Below, in pieces: positions 27,140 through 36,739 of a stretch of DNA of 64,000 nucleotides. Under the pieces are notes generated by a model. The model saw only the letters and a program-made list of their open reading frames with translations. It had not been told where the DNA came from and did no database searches. Source of the stretch: an uncultured Aquimarina sp. (GTDB lineage: Bacteria; Bacteroidota; Bacteroidia; Flavobacteriales; Flavobacteriaceae). Numbering within the stretch: position 1 is the first letter of the stretch; each line of letters opens with the position of its first letter. The DNA lies in assembly GCF_947500065.1 (NCBI RefSeq), contig NZ_CANMQT010000001.1, positions 930,001 through 994,000 on the forward strand. The letters are read 5' to 3'. A program made the position numbers and the translations under genes.

Positions 27140-27301
27140 TATTTTCGATTTTCATAATAATTCTTGAATTTTTGACATTCTTTTGACAAAATCTGATATT
27201 TTCAAATAGAAAAAATCAACTTATATATTATTATGTTAAAAAGCTGAACAAATGTATGATTTAATTCGTTCTAATCATATTTCATTGAATACCTTTAGTA
27301 G

Positions 27302-28081
27302 ATGATTAACACAAAAACTAACACAAAGTTGAAGTTCATTTTTTTTCTAGTATTTCTAGTCTGTTTTAGTAGCTGCGAAACAAATGAATCCCTCACTTTC
27401 CAGAAGCGAACTATCGCTATTGATGATTTTTTCGACTGTCAAACCACCGATTGTGCGATTACGGAAATCTTTCTATTGGAGTCCATTACTGAAAATGAAA
27501 TGTCTAAAAAAATCAATCTAGAGATAGAAAAAACTGCTTGCACTGCTTTAAACCTCGAAGATGATTCTTCATTGTCTACTATGGAAAAAGCCGTTCAAAG
27601 CTTTAATAATTCTTATCAAGAAATGAAAAAAGAGTTTCCTGAAGAAATTATTCCATATGAAGCTAGTATTAATTGTGATATAAGTTTTCAAAATTCAACT
27701 CTACTTTCAGTCCTTATAGATTCTTATATTTTTACTGGAGGTGCTCACGGAAGCGGTAATTCTACATACCTAAATATGAATCTAAAAACTGGTGAAGTCA
27801 TAGACAACAAAAATTTGATAAAAAACAACATCGAGTTTTCAAGCTTTGCAGAAAAAGCTTTTAGGAAAATTCATGAAATCCCCGAGAATACATCTATAAA
27901 TAGTACAGGATTCTTTTTTGAAAATGACACATTTGTGCTTCCCACTAACATTGGTCTAACAGATACTCATCTAATATTACTATATAACCAATATGAAATC
28001 AGTTCATACGCTGAAGGGGCGATTGAACTAAAATTTAATAAAGAAAAAGTAGCAGAATATTTCTCTGTAAATATATTATAA
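27302..28081 (+). CDS. DUF4163/DUF3298-type lipoprotein (RsiV-like fold)
   Basis: 259 residues; lipobox CFSSCETN (Cys21). From about residue 105 the sequence YEASINCDISFQNSTLLSVLIDSYIFTGGAHGSGNSTYLNMNL matches the DUF4163 plus DUF3298 pair also found in RsiV-type anti-sigma factors. Here it is a surface or periplasmic lipoprotein without a transmembrane anti-sigma domain, so the relation is by fold. The Cys pair DCQTTDC near residue 42 may form a disulfide. Converges with the DinB gene and overlaps its stop by six bases. Confidence 0.8.
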   Translation: MINTKTNTKLKFIFFLVFLVCFSSCETNESLTFQKRTIAIDDFFDCQTTDCAITEIFLLESITENEMSKKINLEIEKTACTALNLEDDSSLSTMEKAVQSFNNSYQEMKKEFPEEIIPYEASINCDISFQNSTLLSVLIDSYIFTGGAHGSGNSTYLNMNLKTGEVIDNKNLIKNNIEFSSFAEKAFRKIHEIPENTSINSTGFFFENDTFVLPTNIGLTDTHLILLYNQYEISSYAEGAIELKFNKEKVAEYFSVNIL

Positions 28082-28531
28082 TGACTTTTTAAGCGCCAAG
28101 ATATACCCTAAATGGATTCCTTCATGGAAGTTATTGAAACTAAATGCATCCTTTACTGATTTTAGCACAAAACCGGTACTTGTAGGGTATTCTTTATACT
28201 CCTTAAAAATCCCCGCATTAATATCCTCTTCTGTTTTATCCAAAGTAGAAAACAACAATTCCTTAACAACATTTACTTCCTCCTGTGATGCGTTTCTTTC
28301 TGTTTTTGTGCCTTTCATATATAAGCTTACCATTTCATCATCAATCACTAAAGACAATCCACTTAGCTTATAGACTAACAACTGCTGTGTAACAATTACA
28401 TGCGCAATATTCCAAATCAAATTATTATTAAACCCTTCAGGGACTTTATTAAGATCCTCTAATGAATAGTTATCCATGAGTTTCGCCAGCAATCTTCTAT
28501 TGGTTCTTGTAATTTCTAATTGATCCTTCAT
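28076..28531 (-). CDS. DinB-family protein
   Basis: 151 residues from the ATG at 28531; an ATG at 28723 would add 64 residues antisense to the ArsC-like gene and is rejected. The DinB four-helix fold shows LIWNIAHVIVTQQLLVYKLSG (first metal His) and a C-terminal FNNFHEGIHLGYILALKK with the canonical His-x3-His pair. This contrasts with the lipoprotein at 7134-7736, which has lost the last His. Cytosolic; family members are thiol transferases or metal-dependent stress enzymes. Function not assignable further. Confidence 0.85.
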   Translation of the reverse strand: MKDQLEITRTNRRLLAKLMDNYSLEDLNKVPEGFNNNLIWNIAHVIVTQQLLVYKLSGLSLVIDDEMVSLYMKGTKTERNASQEEVNVVKELLFSTLDKTEEDINAGIFKEYKEYPTSTGFVLKSVKDAFSFNNFHEGIHLGYILALKKSL

Positions 28532-28631
28532 ATCTACTTTGTAAATGTTCTTAATTTTTAGCCAAAAATATGAGTTTTCATTGTGAAATGAATTTCCTTT
28601 GTGTTGATTTTGACATTTTAAATAATTTTCC

Positions 28632-28985
28632 GTGAAAAAAATATACCATCTATCTACTTGTGATACCTGTAAGCGAATTCTAAACGAATTAAACCCTTCT
28701 TCAGATTTCACCCTGCAAGACATTAAAGTAGAAGCTGTTACACCTGAGCAACTAGAAGGAATGAAATCTCTTGTAGGTGATTATGAATCTCTTTTTAGCA
28801 AAAGAGCAAGACTGTATAAAGAAAGAGATTTAAAAAACCAACAGCTTACTGAAAACGATTATAGGGATTTAATACTCGAACATTATACCTTCTTAAAACG
28901 TCCTGTAATTCTGTATGATAACCAAATATTTATTGGAAATAGTAAAAAAGTGGTAGAAGCTGCAAATACAGCTATTAATGGATAA
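28632..28985 (+). CDS. ArsC/Spx-type thioredoxin-fold protein
   Basis: 117 residues from GTG. Begins MKKIYHLSTCDTCKRILNEL, with Cys10-x2-Cys13 at the position of the arsenate reductase/Spx redox motif; ends PVILYDNQIFIGNSKKVVEAAN, the usual C-terminus of the family. No arsenic-resistance genes are near, and the second Cys makes an Spx/YffB-like role as likely as arsenate reduction. Overlaps the following EamA transporter by eight bases. Confidence 0.85.
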   Translation: MKKIYHLSTCDTCKRILNELNPSSDFTLQDIKVEAVTPEQLEGMKSLVGDYESLFSKRARLYKERDLKNQQLTENDYRDLILEHYTFLKRPVILYDNQIFIGNSKKVVEAANTAING

Positions 28986-29871
28986 GAGATCGGTAGCATT
29001 ACTTGCGGCCTTTGGTGCAAGTTTGATTTACGCAATTAATCACACCTTGGCAAAAGGAGTAATGCCTACATATATTAAACCTTTTGGTTTTATCCTTCTC
29101 AGGGTTATTGGTGCCGCAGCACTTTTTTGGCTCGCTTCAATATGGGCTCCAAAACAAAAAATTGAACGTGGTGACTGGCTAAGAATATTTGGATGTGCAA
29201 TTTTTGGAATGGTGATTAATATGTTGATGTTCTTTAAAGGACTTCAACTATCAACCCCTATAAATAGTTCAGTAATGATTACCATCTCTCCTATTTTGGT
29301 ATTCATTTTATCTGCCATTTTTCTAAGTGAAAGAATTACACTACTGAGATCCGTTGGCATTTTACTAGGTTTTTCTGGAGCGTTAGGACTCATTCTTTTT
29401 GGAGCAGAAACTAGACAAGATGCTCCTAATATCCCTTTGGGAAATATTCTATTTATTATTAACGCAGCTTCCTATGCTATTTATCTTGTTTTGGTTAAAC
29501 CATTAACCGCAAAGTATCATTCTTTTACCTTAATGAAATGGTTTTTTCTGATTGGTGTTATTATCAATTTTCCTATTACAATTTCAGAATTTAGCGAAGT
29601 ACAATGGACAACACTACCTTATGATGTAATATGGAAAATGATTTTTGTAGTAATAGGAACTACTTTCTTTACGTATTTATTGAATGTATTTGCGTTAAAA
29701 ACATTAAAAGCATCAACTATTGGTGCATTTATTTATCTTCAACCACTATTGGCTATTAGTTTTGCTATGGCAATGGGTGCAGATTCTTTAAATCTTGTCA
29801 AAATCATATCTGCCCTACTAGTATTCCTAGGTGTATATCTGGTTACTAAAAAACCGAAAAAACTAGCTTAA
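28978..29871 (+). CDS. EamA-family (DMT) transporter
   Basis: 297 residues with about ten transmembrane segments arranged as two EamA repeats (each about 135 residues; second repeat starts IPLGNILFIINAASYAIYLVLV). Drug/metabolite-transporter family; a permease with unknown substrate, often an efflux carrier for metabolites or amino-acid-like compounds. Translationally coupled to the ArsC-like gene upstream by an eight-base overlap. Its stop overlaps the convergent thioesterase stop. Confidence 0.9.
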   Translation: MDKRSVALLAAFGASLIYAINHTLAKGVMPTYIKPFGFILLRVIGAAALFWLASIWAPKQKIERGDWLRIFGCAIFGMVINMLMFFKGLQLSTPINSSVMITISPILVFILSAIFLSERITLLRSVGILLGFSGALGLILFGAETRQDAPNIPLGNILFIINAASYAIYLVLVKPLTAKYHSFTLMKWFFLIGVIINFPITISEFSEVQWTTLPYDVIWKMIFVVIGTTFFTYLLNVFALKTLKASTIGAFIYLQPLLAISFAMAMGADSLNLVKIISALLVFLGVYLVTKKPKKLA

Positions 29872-30345
29872 ATCAACAGGTATTTTCGCAAATTTTCTAG
29901 TATCCTCTTTCGTAAGAATTTTAAAATTCTCAGGACGCTCCACTTTATCCATAAACTGAAGCATTTCTTCAGGAAGCGCTATTAATTTTCTAGTTTTTAG
30001 ATCTAACCATGCTCCCATCATTTCGCAACGTGCAAAATTTCTCCCTTTATGGTCATAAAAATTATGTACAAATTCAAAAAACTTTCCATCTTCACTCATT
30101 CCAGCTAACTCTAAAGAAACTTTTACCGGTTTTCCATAAAAGACTTCCTTAAAATAATAGATATGTTCATAAAATGTAATGGGTCCAATATTAAACTTAG
30201 CCAAAAGTCTTTGATCAAAACCCATATCGAATAAAAATGACATGCGTGTATGAGCAGCATACTCTATATACGTTTTGTTCCCTAAATGACGGTTAGCATC
30301 AATATCATTCCATCTAATTTCGAATTCTTTTAAATACATATCCAA
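29863..30345 (-). CDS. Acyl-CoA thioesterase (4HBT hot-dog fold)
   Basis: 160 residues. EFEIRWNDIDANRHLGNKTYIEYAAHTRM is the 4HBT signature, with the catalytic Asp of NDID and the following His. VFYGKPVKVSLELAGMSEDGKFFEFVHNFYD supplies the second strand pair. It hydrolyses acyl-CoA thioesters. Start at Met1 or Met3 (30339). A 20-base palindrome lies 31 bases upstream and probably regulates this gene. Confidence 0.88.
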   Translation of the reverse strand: MDMYLKEFEIRWNDIDANRHLGNKTYIEYAAHTRMSFLFDMGFDQRLLAKFNIGPITFYEHIYYFKEVFYGKPVKVSLELAGMSEDGKFFEFVHNFYDHKGRNFARCEMMGAWLDLKTRKLIALPEEMLQFMDKVERPENFKILTKEDTRKFAKIPVDLS

Positions 30346-30375
30346 TTAATTTTACGCTGCAAAAATACAAAACAC

Positions 30376-30395
30376 TTATTATGCTTGCATAATAA
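30376..30395. promoter_or_regulatory. MarR-like palindromic operator
   Basis: TTATTATGC-TT-GCATAATAA is symmetric except for the two central bases. The form resembles MarR-family operators. It lies between the divergent thioesterase and bestrophin genes, 31 bases from the thioesterase start. No MarR gene is in the window. Confidence 0.5.
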
Positions 30396-30432
30396 ACTCC
30401 TGTTAAAATTGTATCTTTAATCTAATACATGG

Positions 30433-30470
30433 AAACATATCGCGGGATTAAAATTTGCGATATGTTTTTT
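30433..30470 (+). terminator. Terminator-like hairpin ahead of the bestrophin gene
   Basis: AAACATATCGC (30433-30443) pairs with GCGATATGTTT (30457-30467) across a 13-base loop and is followed by T. No gene on the plus strand ends upstream of it: the neighbouring gene is divergent. It therefore marks either a short plus-strand transcript or a leader attenuator for the gene at 30556. Confidence 0.6.
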
Positions 30471-30555
30471 AATTGATTACTCCTAAAAAGGAATTATTGT
30501 CAGGTAGGTTTTGAAAACCAGCATGGTCTTCTTATTTTAGAACAAAAATTAACGA

Positions 30556-31557
30556 ATGTACATCAAACGTAATATCGGCTGGGGACTTATTCTTCGCTTT
30601 GCTTGGAGAAACTTACTTTTCTTCACCTTTTATACCGCAAGTATTTTTTCCTTATATCATTTTTTAGAATTGCATTTTATTGATATTCCTTTTCAACCAC
30701 TTACTGTTATCGGTATTGCCGTAGCATTTTATATTGGTTTTAAAAACAGTCAGAGTTATGATCGTTTTTGGGAAGGCAGAAAAATTTGGGGCGGTATTGT
30801 TAATTATAGTAGAACATGGGCAAATCAAGTTTTATGCCTAGTTAATGATGATCCGGAAACAAAAAAAGTGCTTATTTATCGACATATTGCCTGGATTAAT
30901 GCCCTTCGCATACAACTAAGACAACCAACTTCTTTTTCTATAAAAGAAAACGCTTCTGTAGAGCGTCTTGTTAAAAAACATGGAGAAAAAAACCCTGCTT
31001 GTGATGCCACAAAGCAATTTGTTACAATAGAAGAATATACCGATTTATTACAAAGAAAAAACGCAGCAACGCATTTAGTAAAAAATCAAGGGTTACATCT
31101 CCAAGAGCTATATAATAATGGAAAGATCACTGAATTCGACAAACAGCTTTTTCACGGAGTATTGGAAGAATTATACAATCTCCAAGGAAAATGTGAGCGA
31201 ATCAAAAACACTCCTTTCCCAAGACAATATGCTTATTTCAGTACCGTTTTTACTTGGATTTTTGTGTTACTATTGCCTTTCGGTTTACTCAATGTTTTTG
31301 AAAACGAACTCAGTGATATGACACATCATTTAAAACCATGGTTTATCTTTTTGATGATCCCATTATCAGTATTAGTATCTTGGATATTTACTACCATGGA
31401 AAAAATTGGCAGCAATAGTGAAGATCCTTTTGAAGGAAGAATTAATGATGTTCCGATGACAGCTTTATGCAAAACTATTGAGATTGACCTAAGGGATATG
31501 CTGGATGAAAAAAACCTTCCGGAAAAAGAAAAACCAAAAGATAATATCTTGTATTAA
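30556..31557 (+). CDS. Bestrophin-family (UPF0187) channel
   Basis: 333 residues. N-terminal segment LILRFAWRNLLFFTFYTASIFSLYHFL, then ALTVIGIAVAFYIGFKNSQSYDRFWEGRKIWGGIVNYSRTWANQV, the conserved bestrophin block, and a long helical C-terminus with the second membrane hairpin (YFSTVFTWIFVLLLPFGLLNVF). Bacterial bestrophins are pentameric ion channels of the inner membrane. The ATG of the next gene overlaps its stop (TAATG). Confidence 0.93.
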   Translation: MYIKRNIGWGLILRFAWRNLLFFTFYTASIFSLYHFLELHFIDIPFQPLTVIGIAVAFYIGFKNSQSYDRFWEGRKIWGGIVNYSRTWANQVLCLVNDDPETKKVLIYRHIAWINALRIQLRQPTSFSIKENASVERLVKKHGEKNPACDATKQFVTIEEYTDLLQRKNAATHLVKNQGLHLQELYNNGKITEFDKQLFHGVLEELYNLQGKCERIKNTPFPRQYAYFSTVFTWIFVLLLPFGLLNVFENELSDMTHHLKPWFIFLMIPLSVLVSWIFTTMEKIGSNSEDPFEGRINDVPMTALCKTIEIDLRDMLDEKNLPEKEKPKDNILY

Positions 31558-32516
31558 TGCCTATAATAACATCACAATATACGCCTCCTTACTTTTTTAG
31601 AAATGGTCATTTTTCGACCATATTTCCTAATTTATTGAGAAAAGTCAATGGAATTGATCAACAACGGGAACGAGTAGAATTAGATGATGGTGATTTTATA
31701 GATATAGATTGGAGTTATGGAGCTAATTCGGAATCTACGAGACGGGTGGCTGTATTAATTCATGGTTTAGAGGGCAATGCTCAACGACAATACATCACAG
31801 GATTAGCGAGACATCTAAACAATAATCATTGGGATGTAGCAGCAGTAAATCTTCGCAATTGTAGTGGAGAAGTAAATCGGTTATACAGATCCTATAATGC
31901 GGGAGTGAGCGATGATTTAAGCTCCATTATCACACACATTATTGAAAAAGATTATGGTACTGTTTCTATATGTGGATTCAGCCTTGGAGGAAATATTGCA
32001 TTAAAATATTTAGGAGAAAGAACAATTCCTTCTCAAGTTAAATCTGCTGTTACGGTATCTGTCCCCTGCGATCTTTATGATTCTTTATTAGCAATTAACA
32101 AGCCTTATAATTTTATCTATCAACAACGTTTTATTAGAAGTTTAAAGAAAAAATTACTTGAAAGGCAAGACGTTTTCCCAGATAGAATTAGCAAATCAGA
32201 TATCAATGCTTGCAAATCTCTTATGGATATTGACGATCTATATACCAGTAAAGCGCACGGATATATTGATGCTATTGATTATTATCAAAAATGCAGTAGT
32301 AAGCAGTTTTTAAAGAACATTAAGATACCAACACTTATTATCAACGCTAAAAATGACACTTTTCTTGGAGACTCTTGCTATCCATCAGAAGAAGCTAAAG
32401 AAAACGCTAATTTGTTTTTAGAAACCCCAAATTTTGGAGGTCATGTAGGTTTTTATCTTCGCGGAGAAACATATTATAACGAACATAAAACCGTAGCGTT
32501 TTTACAGAAATGGTAA
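31557..32516 (+). CDS. YheT-family alpha/beta-hydrolase
   Basis: 319 residues. Opens ITSQYTPPYFFRNGHFSTIFPNLL, the mark of the YheT/ABHD1-3 group, with the nucleophile elbow GFSLGGNIALKYLGE and the C-terminal NAKNDTFLGDSCYPSEEA (acid) and GGHVGF (His). Esterase or phospholipase of unknown substrate. Translation is coupled to the bestrophin gene: the stop and start share the base A. Confidence 0.92.
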   Translation: MPIITSQYTPPYFFRNGHFSTIFPNLLRKVNGIDQQRERVELDDGDFIDIDWSYGANSESTRRVAVLIHGLEGNAQRQYITGLARHLNNNHWDVAAVNLRNCSGEVNRLYRSYNAGVSDDLSSIITHIIEKDYGTVSICGFSLGGNIALKYLGERTIPSQVKSAVTVSVPCDLYDSLLAINKPYNFIYQQRFIRSLKKKLLERQDVFPDRISKSDINACKSLMDIDDLYTSKAHGYIDAIDYYQKCSSKQFLKNIKIPTLIINAKNDTFLGDSCYPSEEAKENANLFLETPNFGGHVGFYLRGETYYNEHKTVAFLQKW

Positions 32517-32729
32517 GTTAGATTAACGTTTTTACCTTTTTTTGTAATACATTTCTTACAATAGTTTATAAGTGAAACAAATGTTAACCCAATGTTAAGG
32601 TTTTGTGTGGTACTTTTTTACCCCTTTATCGAAAATCTTTTTTTTATTAGGAATATTTTAAGAGTTTTGGTCGTTTCCTTATCAAATCATCAAGGAAATT
32701 AAATTATAGCTAACTCAAACTCAATAAAA

Positions 32730-35700
32730 ATGAAAAAAAGTTACAAAAACCTTACTGGGGTATTTGGCTTTATGCCAAAAAGGTTTGGAAAACTACACAC
32801 GCTAGTTTTTTCTACAATGTTTCTCCTATCTACTGGAGTATTTGCGCAATCAAAAGAAGCCAGATCCGAAATTAGGTCAAAAAGTAATATTTCTAAACTT
32901 AATCAACTACAAGTACAGAATACTGAAAAAGCTGTTACTCTGAAAAAAGCTGCAATACAGGCTGCTCAGAGAAATGGATGGCCAGTAAAAACCACATTAG
33001 AAGATGGAAGTTTTGCAGAACTGCAAAGACTTTCCGAAGATGGAAGTCCTATCTATTATGTTACTAGTAATGTTGCTGCAGCTAGATCTACTAGAGCAAA
33101 TCATCTTAATAGTGGTGGATCATTAGGATTAAATCTTGATGGACAAAACATGACTGCTTATGTATGGGATGGTGGTCACGCCAGAGCTTCTCACCAAGAA
33201 TATGATGGCGCTGGAGGTAACAATCGTGTTACTATACAGGATACTTCAACAGAAGGAGGTCTTCAACTTAACTTTCACGCTGCTCACGTAACAGGAACTA
33301 TTATGGCTTCTGGTGTACAAGCAAATGCAAAAGGGATGGCATCTCAAGCAAAAGTTAATGGCTATATGTGGAATAATGATGTTGCTGAAGCTACTACTGC
33401 TGCTGCAAACGGAATGCTTCTTTCTAACCACTCTTATGGTTTTAGAAGTGATTTAGTTCCTGATCAGTATTTTGGTGCTTATATCGATGAGTCTGAAGCT
33501 TGGGATGAAGTAATGTTTAATGCACCGTACTATCTTATGGTAGTTGCTGCAGGTAACGATGGTAACCAAAATAGTTACAATGGTTCTCCTCTTGATGGTA
33601 ACTCTTCTTATGATAAATTAACGGGACATTCAACTTCTAAAAACAATATGGTTGTTGCCAATGCTCAGGATGCTAGTATAAATGCAGACGGTTCTTTGAG
33701 TAGTGTATCTATCAATAGTTCTAGCAGTGAGGGACCAACTGATGACTTTAGAATCAAACCGGATATTACTGGTAACGGTACAAGTGTATATTCTACTTAT
33801 GAAAATAGTGATACTGCATATGCTAGTATAACTGGAACCTCTATGGCATCGCCAAATGTTACAGGATCTCTATTATTATTACAACAGCATTACAATAACT
33901 TAAACGGAAGTTTTATGAGAGCTGCTACACTAAAAGGAGTGGCACTTCATACTGCAGATGATGCGGGACCTTCTGGACCCGATGCAGTATATGGATGGGG
34001 ATTAATGAACACTAAAGCTGCTGCTGAAACTATTTCTGCAAATGGAAATGAATCTAAGGTTGAAGAATTAACTTTAAATAGTGGTCAAACATATTCAATT
34101 ACAGTTGATTCTGATGGAGTAAACCCTTTAATGGCTTCTATCTCTTGGACAGATCGTGCAGGTACTGCAACTACTGCTACCAATTCAAATACAGCTGTTT
34201 TAGTAAACGATTTAGATATTAGGGTTACAAAAAATTCTACAACCTATAGCCCTTACAGACTAACAGGAGTAACAACAAATGGAACAGGTGACAACACAGT
34301 AGATCCATACGAAAGAATTGATGTAGCTAATGCATCAGGTTCTTACACAATAACGGTAACGAACAAAGGATCTTTAGTTGGCGGAAGCCAAAATTTCTCA
34401 CTTGTAGTAACTGGATTAACAGGAACACCTGTAGTTTGTAATGCTACTTTACCAGCTGGAGTAGGATCTTCTAATGTGGGATCTGATACAGCAACTATTA
34501 ACTGGACCGCTATTCCTGGTGCATCTTTTGACGTAAGATATCGTCAAACGGGTACTTCAAGCTGGACAACTCAGTCAGCAGGTGGAACTTCTTATGTAAT
34601 TTCTGGATTAACTGCTACTACATCTTATGAAGCTCAGGTAAGAAGTACTTGTTCTGATGGAACAACTTCTTCATATAGCGCATCAACAACTTTTACTACT
34701 ACCGAAGTTCAATTAAACTATTGTGCGTCTAATGGTAATAGTGTTGCTGATGAATATATTGGTAATGTACAACTAGGAACAATTAATAATGCTTCTGGTG
34801 CAGGAAGTGGTGGTTATAGCGATTTCACATCTATTTCTACCTCAATTGCAAAAGGAAGTTCTAATACGATTACTGTAACACCAACCTGGACAGGTACAAC
34901 TTATAGTGAAGGATATAGCGTATGGATTGACTACAACCAAAACGGTGTATTCACAGATTCTGGAGAACAAGTATGGACTCAAGCAGCTACTCAAACTACA
35001 CCGGTCAGTGGAAGCTTCACAGTACCAGCAAGTGCTGCAAGCGGAAACACAAGAATGCGTGTTTCTATGAAATATAATGGAGTACCTACTTCTTGTGAAT
35101 CATTTCAATATGGAGAAGTAGAAGATTATACAGTAACAATAGGAGCTTCTCAAGGAGATACACAAGCACCAACAGCACCAGCTGGACTAACTGCATCTAA
35201 TGTAGCTGAAACTACATTAACGTTATCTTGGACCGCTGCTACGGACAACGTAGGTGTAACTGCATATGATGTATATCAAGGAAGTACTATTTTAGGAGAA
35301 GTTACAGGAACTACTACTAATGTAACAGGATTAACAGCAAGTACTGCATATCAATTTAGTGTAAAAGCAAAAGATGCTGCTGGAAACGAATCTGGATTTA
35401 GTAATACAGTTGATGTTACAACAGCAACTCCTCCTGACACGCAAGCACCAACAGCACCAACAGGATTAGCTGCATCTAATGTTGCAGAAACTACGTTGAC
35501 TTTATCTTGGAATGCTGCTACAGATAATGTAGGTGTAACAGCCTATGACGTATACCAAGGAAGTACCAATTTAGGTGAAGCTACAGGTACATCAACTAAC
35601 ATAACTGGATTAACTGCTGATACAGCATACCTATTTAGCGTAAAAGCAAAAGATGCTGCTGGAAATGAATCAGCATTTAGTAATACAGTAAATGTTACCA

Positions 35701-36647
35701 CTACTGGTGGATCTACAGGAGGAGGATGTACATCTGGTATTTCTTCTTTCCCTTATGCTGAAGGATTTGAAAATACATTAGGAGCTTGGACTCAATCAAC
35801 TGCTGATGATATTAACTGGACAGTTGATGCTAATGGAACACCTTCTAGCGGAACAGGACCATCTTCTGCAACACAAGGTTCATATTACATTTTTGTAGAA
35901 GCGTCTGGTAATGGAACTGGATACCCTAACAAACAAGCAATATTGAATTCTCCTTGTTATGATCTTTCTAGTCTTTCGGAAGCAAGTTTATCATTTAGCT
36001 ACCATATGTATGGAGCAACAGATATGGGAAGTATCGCTGTAGAAGCTAGTACTGATGACGGTGCAACTTGGACAAGCCTTTGGAGTGAATCAGGTAATAA
36101 AGGAAATTCTTGGTTAGACGCTAGTATTGATCTTGCCGCTTATGTAGGTGGAGGAGTGCAATTACGTTTTAACAGAATTACAGGATCGACTTGGCAAGCT
36201 GATATTGCAATAGATAATCTTTCATTAACCAATACATCTGGTGGTGGTGGATCAACAGATATTTGTGAAGGAGTTTCAGAATGGAGTAGCTCTCAATCAT
36301 ACCAAACTGGAGATCAAGTTACATATCAAGGTAACTTATTTGAAAGAACTGCTACAGGTTGGACTAATCTTGGAGCTTGTGGAACTACAACATCATTCGC
36401 TACAACTTCTGATGACCTTCTAGGACCACCAATTGTGTTATTATCGGTTTATCCTAATCCTCTAAAAGGAGCGACTCTTAATGTAATTGCTGGAAATAAA
36501 GGAAGTCAAGAATTTTCAATTCATAACCTATTAGGACAAGAAGTACTTAAAGGAAGCTTCTCTAATACGATAAATGTTCAACAACTAGAGGTTGGAGTAT
36601 ATATGTTAAAAGTGGGTACACAAACTACTCGTTTTATAAAAGAATAA
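32730..36647 (+). CDS. Secreted subtilisin-like protease exported by T9SS
   Basis: 1305 residues. Signal peptide to about residue 40, then a subtilase domain (S8) with a catalytic triad readable as Asp147 (VWDGGH), His186 (HAAHVTGT) and Ser371 (GTSMASP), plus the oxyanion Asn276 (AAGNDG). Next come one Fn3 domain (~570-660), a GEVED domain (~665-805), two near-identical Fn3 domains (~815-995), a MAM/jelly-roll-like domain (~1005-1165), a chitin-binding-like module (SSSQSYQTGDQVTYQGNLFE, ~1170-1210) and a C-terminal type A sorting domain (SVYPNPLKG ... GVYMLKVGTQTTRFIK). Probably degrades protein on insoluble polysaccharide-rich material. A 200-base leader precedes it. Confidence 0.95.
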   Translation: MKKSYKNLTGVFGFMPKRFGKLHTLVFSTMFLLSTGVFAQSKEARSEIRSKSNISKLNQLQVQNTEKAVTLKKAAIQAAQRNGWPVKTTLEDGSFAELQRLSEDGSPIYYVTSNVAAARSTRANHLNSGGSLGLNLDGQNMTAYVWDGGHARASHQEYDGAGGNNRVTIQDTSTEGGLQLNFHAAHVTGTIMASGVQANAKGMASQAKVNGYMWNNDVAEATTAAANGMLLSNHSYGFRSDLVPDQYFGAYIDESEAWDEVMFNAPYYLMVVAAGNDGNQNSYNGSPLDGNSSYDKLTGHSTSKNNMVVANAQDASINADGSLSSVSINSSSSEGPTDDFRIKPDITGNGTSVYSTYENSDTAYASITGTSMASPNVTGSLLLLQQHYNNLNGSFMRAATLKGVALHTADDAGPSGPDAVYGWGLMNTKAAAETISANGNESKVEELTLNSGQTYSITVDSDGVNPLMASISWTDRAGTATTATNSNTAVLVNDLDIRVTKNSTTYSPYRLTGVTTNGTGDNTVDPYERIDVANASGSYTITVTNKGSLVGGSQNFSLVVTGLTGTPVVCNATLPAGVGSSNVGSDTATINWTAIPGASFDVRYRQTGTSSWTTQSAGGTSYVISGLTATTSYEAQVRSTCSDGTTSSYSASTTFTTTEVQLNYCASNGNSVADEYIGNVQLGTINNASGAGSGGYSDFTSISTSIAKGSSNTITVTPTWTGTTYSEGYSVWIDYNQNGVFTDSGEQVWTQAATQTTPVSGSFTVPASAASGNTRMRVSMKYNGVPTSCESFQYGEVEDYTVTIGASQGDTQAPTAPAGLTASNVAETTLTLSWTAATDNVGVTAYDVYQGSTILGEVTGTTTNVTGLTASTAYQFSVKAKDAAGNESGFSNTVDVTTATPPDTQAPTAPTGLAASNVAETTLTLSWNAATDNVGVTAYDVYQGSTNLGEATGTSTNITGLTADTAYLFSVKAKDAAGNESAFSNTVNVTTTGGSTGGGCTSGISSFPYAEGFENTLGAWTQSTADDINWTVDANGTPSSGTGPSSATQGSYYIFVEASGNGTGYPNKQAILNSPCYDLSSLSEASLSFSYHMYGATDMGSIAVEASTDDGATWTSLWSESGNKGNSWLDASIDLAAYVGGGVQLRFNRITGSTWQADIAIDNLSLTNTSGGGGSTDICEGVSEWSSSQSYQTGDQVTYQGNLFERTATGWTNLGACGTTTSFATTSDDLLGPPIVLLSVYPNPLKGATLNVIAGNKGSQEFSIHNLLGQEVLKGSFSNTINVQQLEVGVYMLKVGTQTTRFIKE
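35157..35706 (+). repeat. Tandem duplicated Fn3 module inside the protease
   Basis: Two copies about 279 bases apart start at 35157 and 35436, both coding D-T-Q-A-P-T-A-P and then the same Fn3 strands (LSWxAATDNVGVTAYDVYQG). They are nearly identical at the protein level but differ at many third positions, so the duplication is not very recent. Confidence 0.85.
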
Positions 36648-36678
36648 AAATTATAGATAGATAACCTTAATTTTTATA

Positions 36679-36713
36679 GAAGCCCTGAAGCAAAAATGTT
36701 TCAGGGCTTTTTG
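36679..36713 (+). terminator. Intrinsic terminator of the protease gene
   Basis: AGCCCTGAA (36681-36689) pairs with TTCAGGGCT (36700-36708), ten-base loop, followed by TTTT. Confidence 0.9.
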
Positions 36714-36739
36714 TATACTTGTTATTCTTTACTAATTGA

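Noticed and set aside
27140..27301. SAM riboswitch upstream of metB
   Set aside because: No SAM-I or SAM-II consensus blocks or pairing helices are visible in the 160 bases; the region looks like an AT-rich divergent promoter.
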